This document shows positions 5,982 to 6,041 of a stretch of DNA of 6,041 bases, in pieces. A program made the translations under genes and the position numbers. Location of the stretch: positions 1 to 6,041 of the forward strand of contig JALGWA010000101.1 of the NCBI GenBank assembly GCA_025774425.1, read 5' to 3'. The notes under the pieces are model-generated. The model had not been told where the DNA came from. It worked only from the letters and a program-made list of their open reading frames with translations, and did not search any database. How positions within the stretch are numbered: position 1 is the stretch's first letter; every line of letters starts with the position of its first letter. This DNA comes from a bacterium. GTDB lineage: Bacteria > Arandabacterota > Arandabacteria > Arandabacterales > JALGWA01.

Positions 5982-6019
5982 TTTCCAGGTGCAGGAGCAT
6001 CCCCTGGCATTCGCCGCTT

Positions 6020-6028
6020 ATTTTATCA
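6020..6028 (-). promoter_or_regulatory. Probable extended -10 box of the 961-aa gene
   Basis: On the minus strand this reads TGATAAAAT, close to the TGATATACT of the other two promoters. It lies 193 nt before the start codon, matching their 191 and 195 nt. With a 17-bp spacer the -35 would fall at 6043-6048, just outside the window, so only half of this promoter can be seen. Confidence 0.5.
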
Positions 6029-6041
6029 CGGCTTCGGAAGA

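Noticed and set aside
1..6041. CRISPR array, insertion sequence, phage or toxin-antitoxin genes
   Set aside because: No short regularly spaced repeats, no transposase-like or integrase-like frame, no terminal inverted repeats. The only large repeat is the paralogous coding region.

Overview
The window looks like part of a high-GC genome from an uncultured bacterium of the FCB superphylum or its neighbours (Eisenbacteria, Krumholzibacteria, Zixibacteria or Latescibacteria type). This placement is an inference. It rests on the combination of secreted cohesin/dockerin proteins with a C-terminal FlgD-like sorting domain of the T9SS-CTD kind, together with GC-rich codon use. No housekeeping gene is present to place the organism more precisely.

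Layout: all genes lie on the minus strand, so they are transcribed from right to left. (i) 5827-2942 encodes a 961-aa secreted protein: signal peptide, von Willebrand factor A (VWA) domain, Ig-like segment, Cys-rich cohesin-like domain, CnaB/carboxypeptidase-regulatory-like domain, dockerin, second cohesin-like domain, FlgD-like C-terminus. (ii) 2563-812 encodes a 583-aa protein with the same modules but no VWA. (iii) 381-1 is the 5' part (127 codons) of a third gene, nearly identical to the start of gene ii. It runs off the left edge.

The genes are separated by about 380-430 bp of non-coding DNA. Strong GC-rich hairpins follow the stop codons of the two complete genes. Genes ii and iii each have a promoter TTGACA-N17-TATACT with an extended -10 (TGATATACT). 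The 961-aa gene has a matching TGATAAAAT, and its -35 would fall just beyond the right edge. In all three cases the -10 box lies 191-195 nt from the start codon, so each gene would have a leader of roughly 185 nt. Genes ii and iii share a 19-21-nt leader segment enclosed in a 7-bp stem whose sequence differs but whose pairing is kept.

Working model (inference): a small, tandemly duplicated family of separately transcribed cell-surface scaffold or adhesion proteins. Cohesin-like and dockerin modules on the same chain could let them bind each other or partner proteins, the VWA domain would give metal-dependent adhesion, and the FlgD-like C-terminus would act in export or anchoring. No enzyme domain is visible, so this is not an ordinary cellulosome locus.
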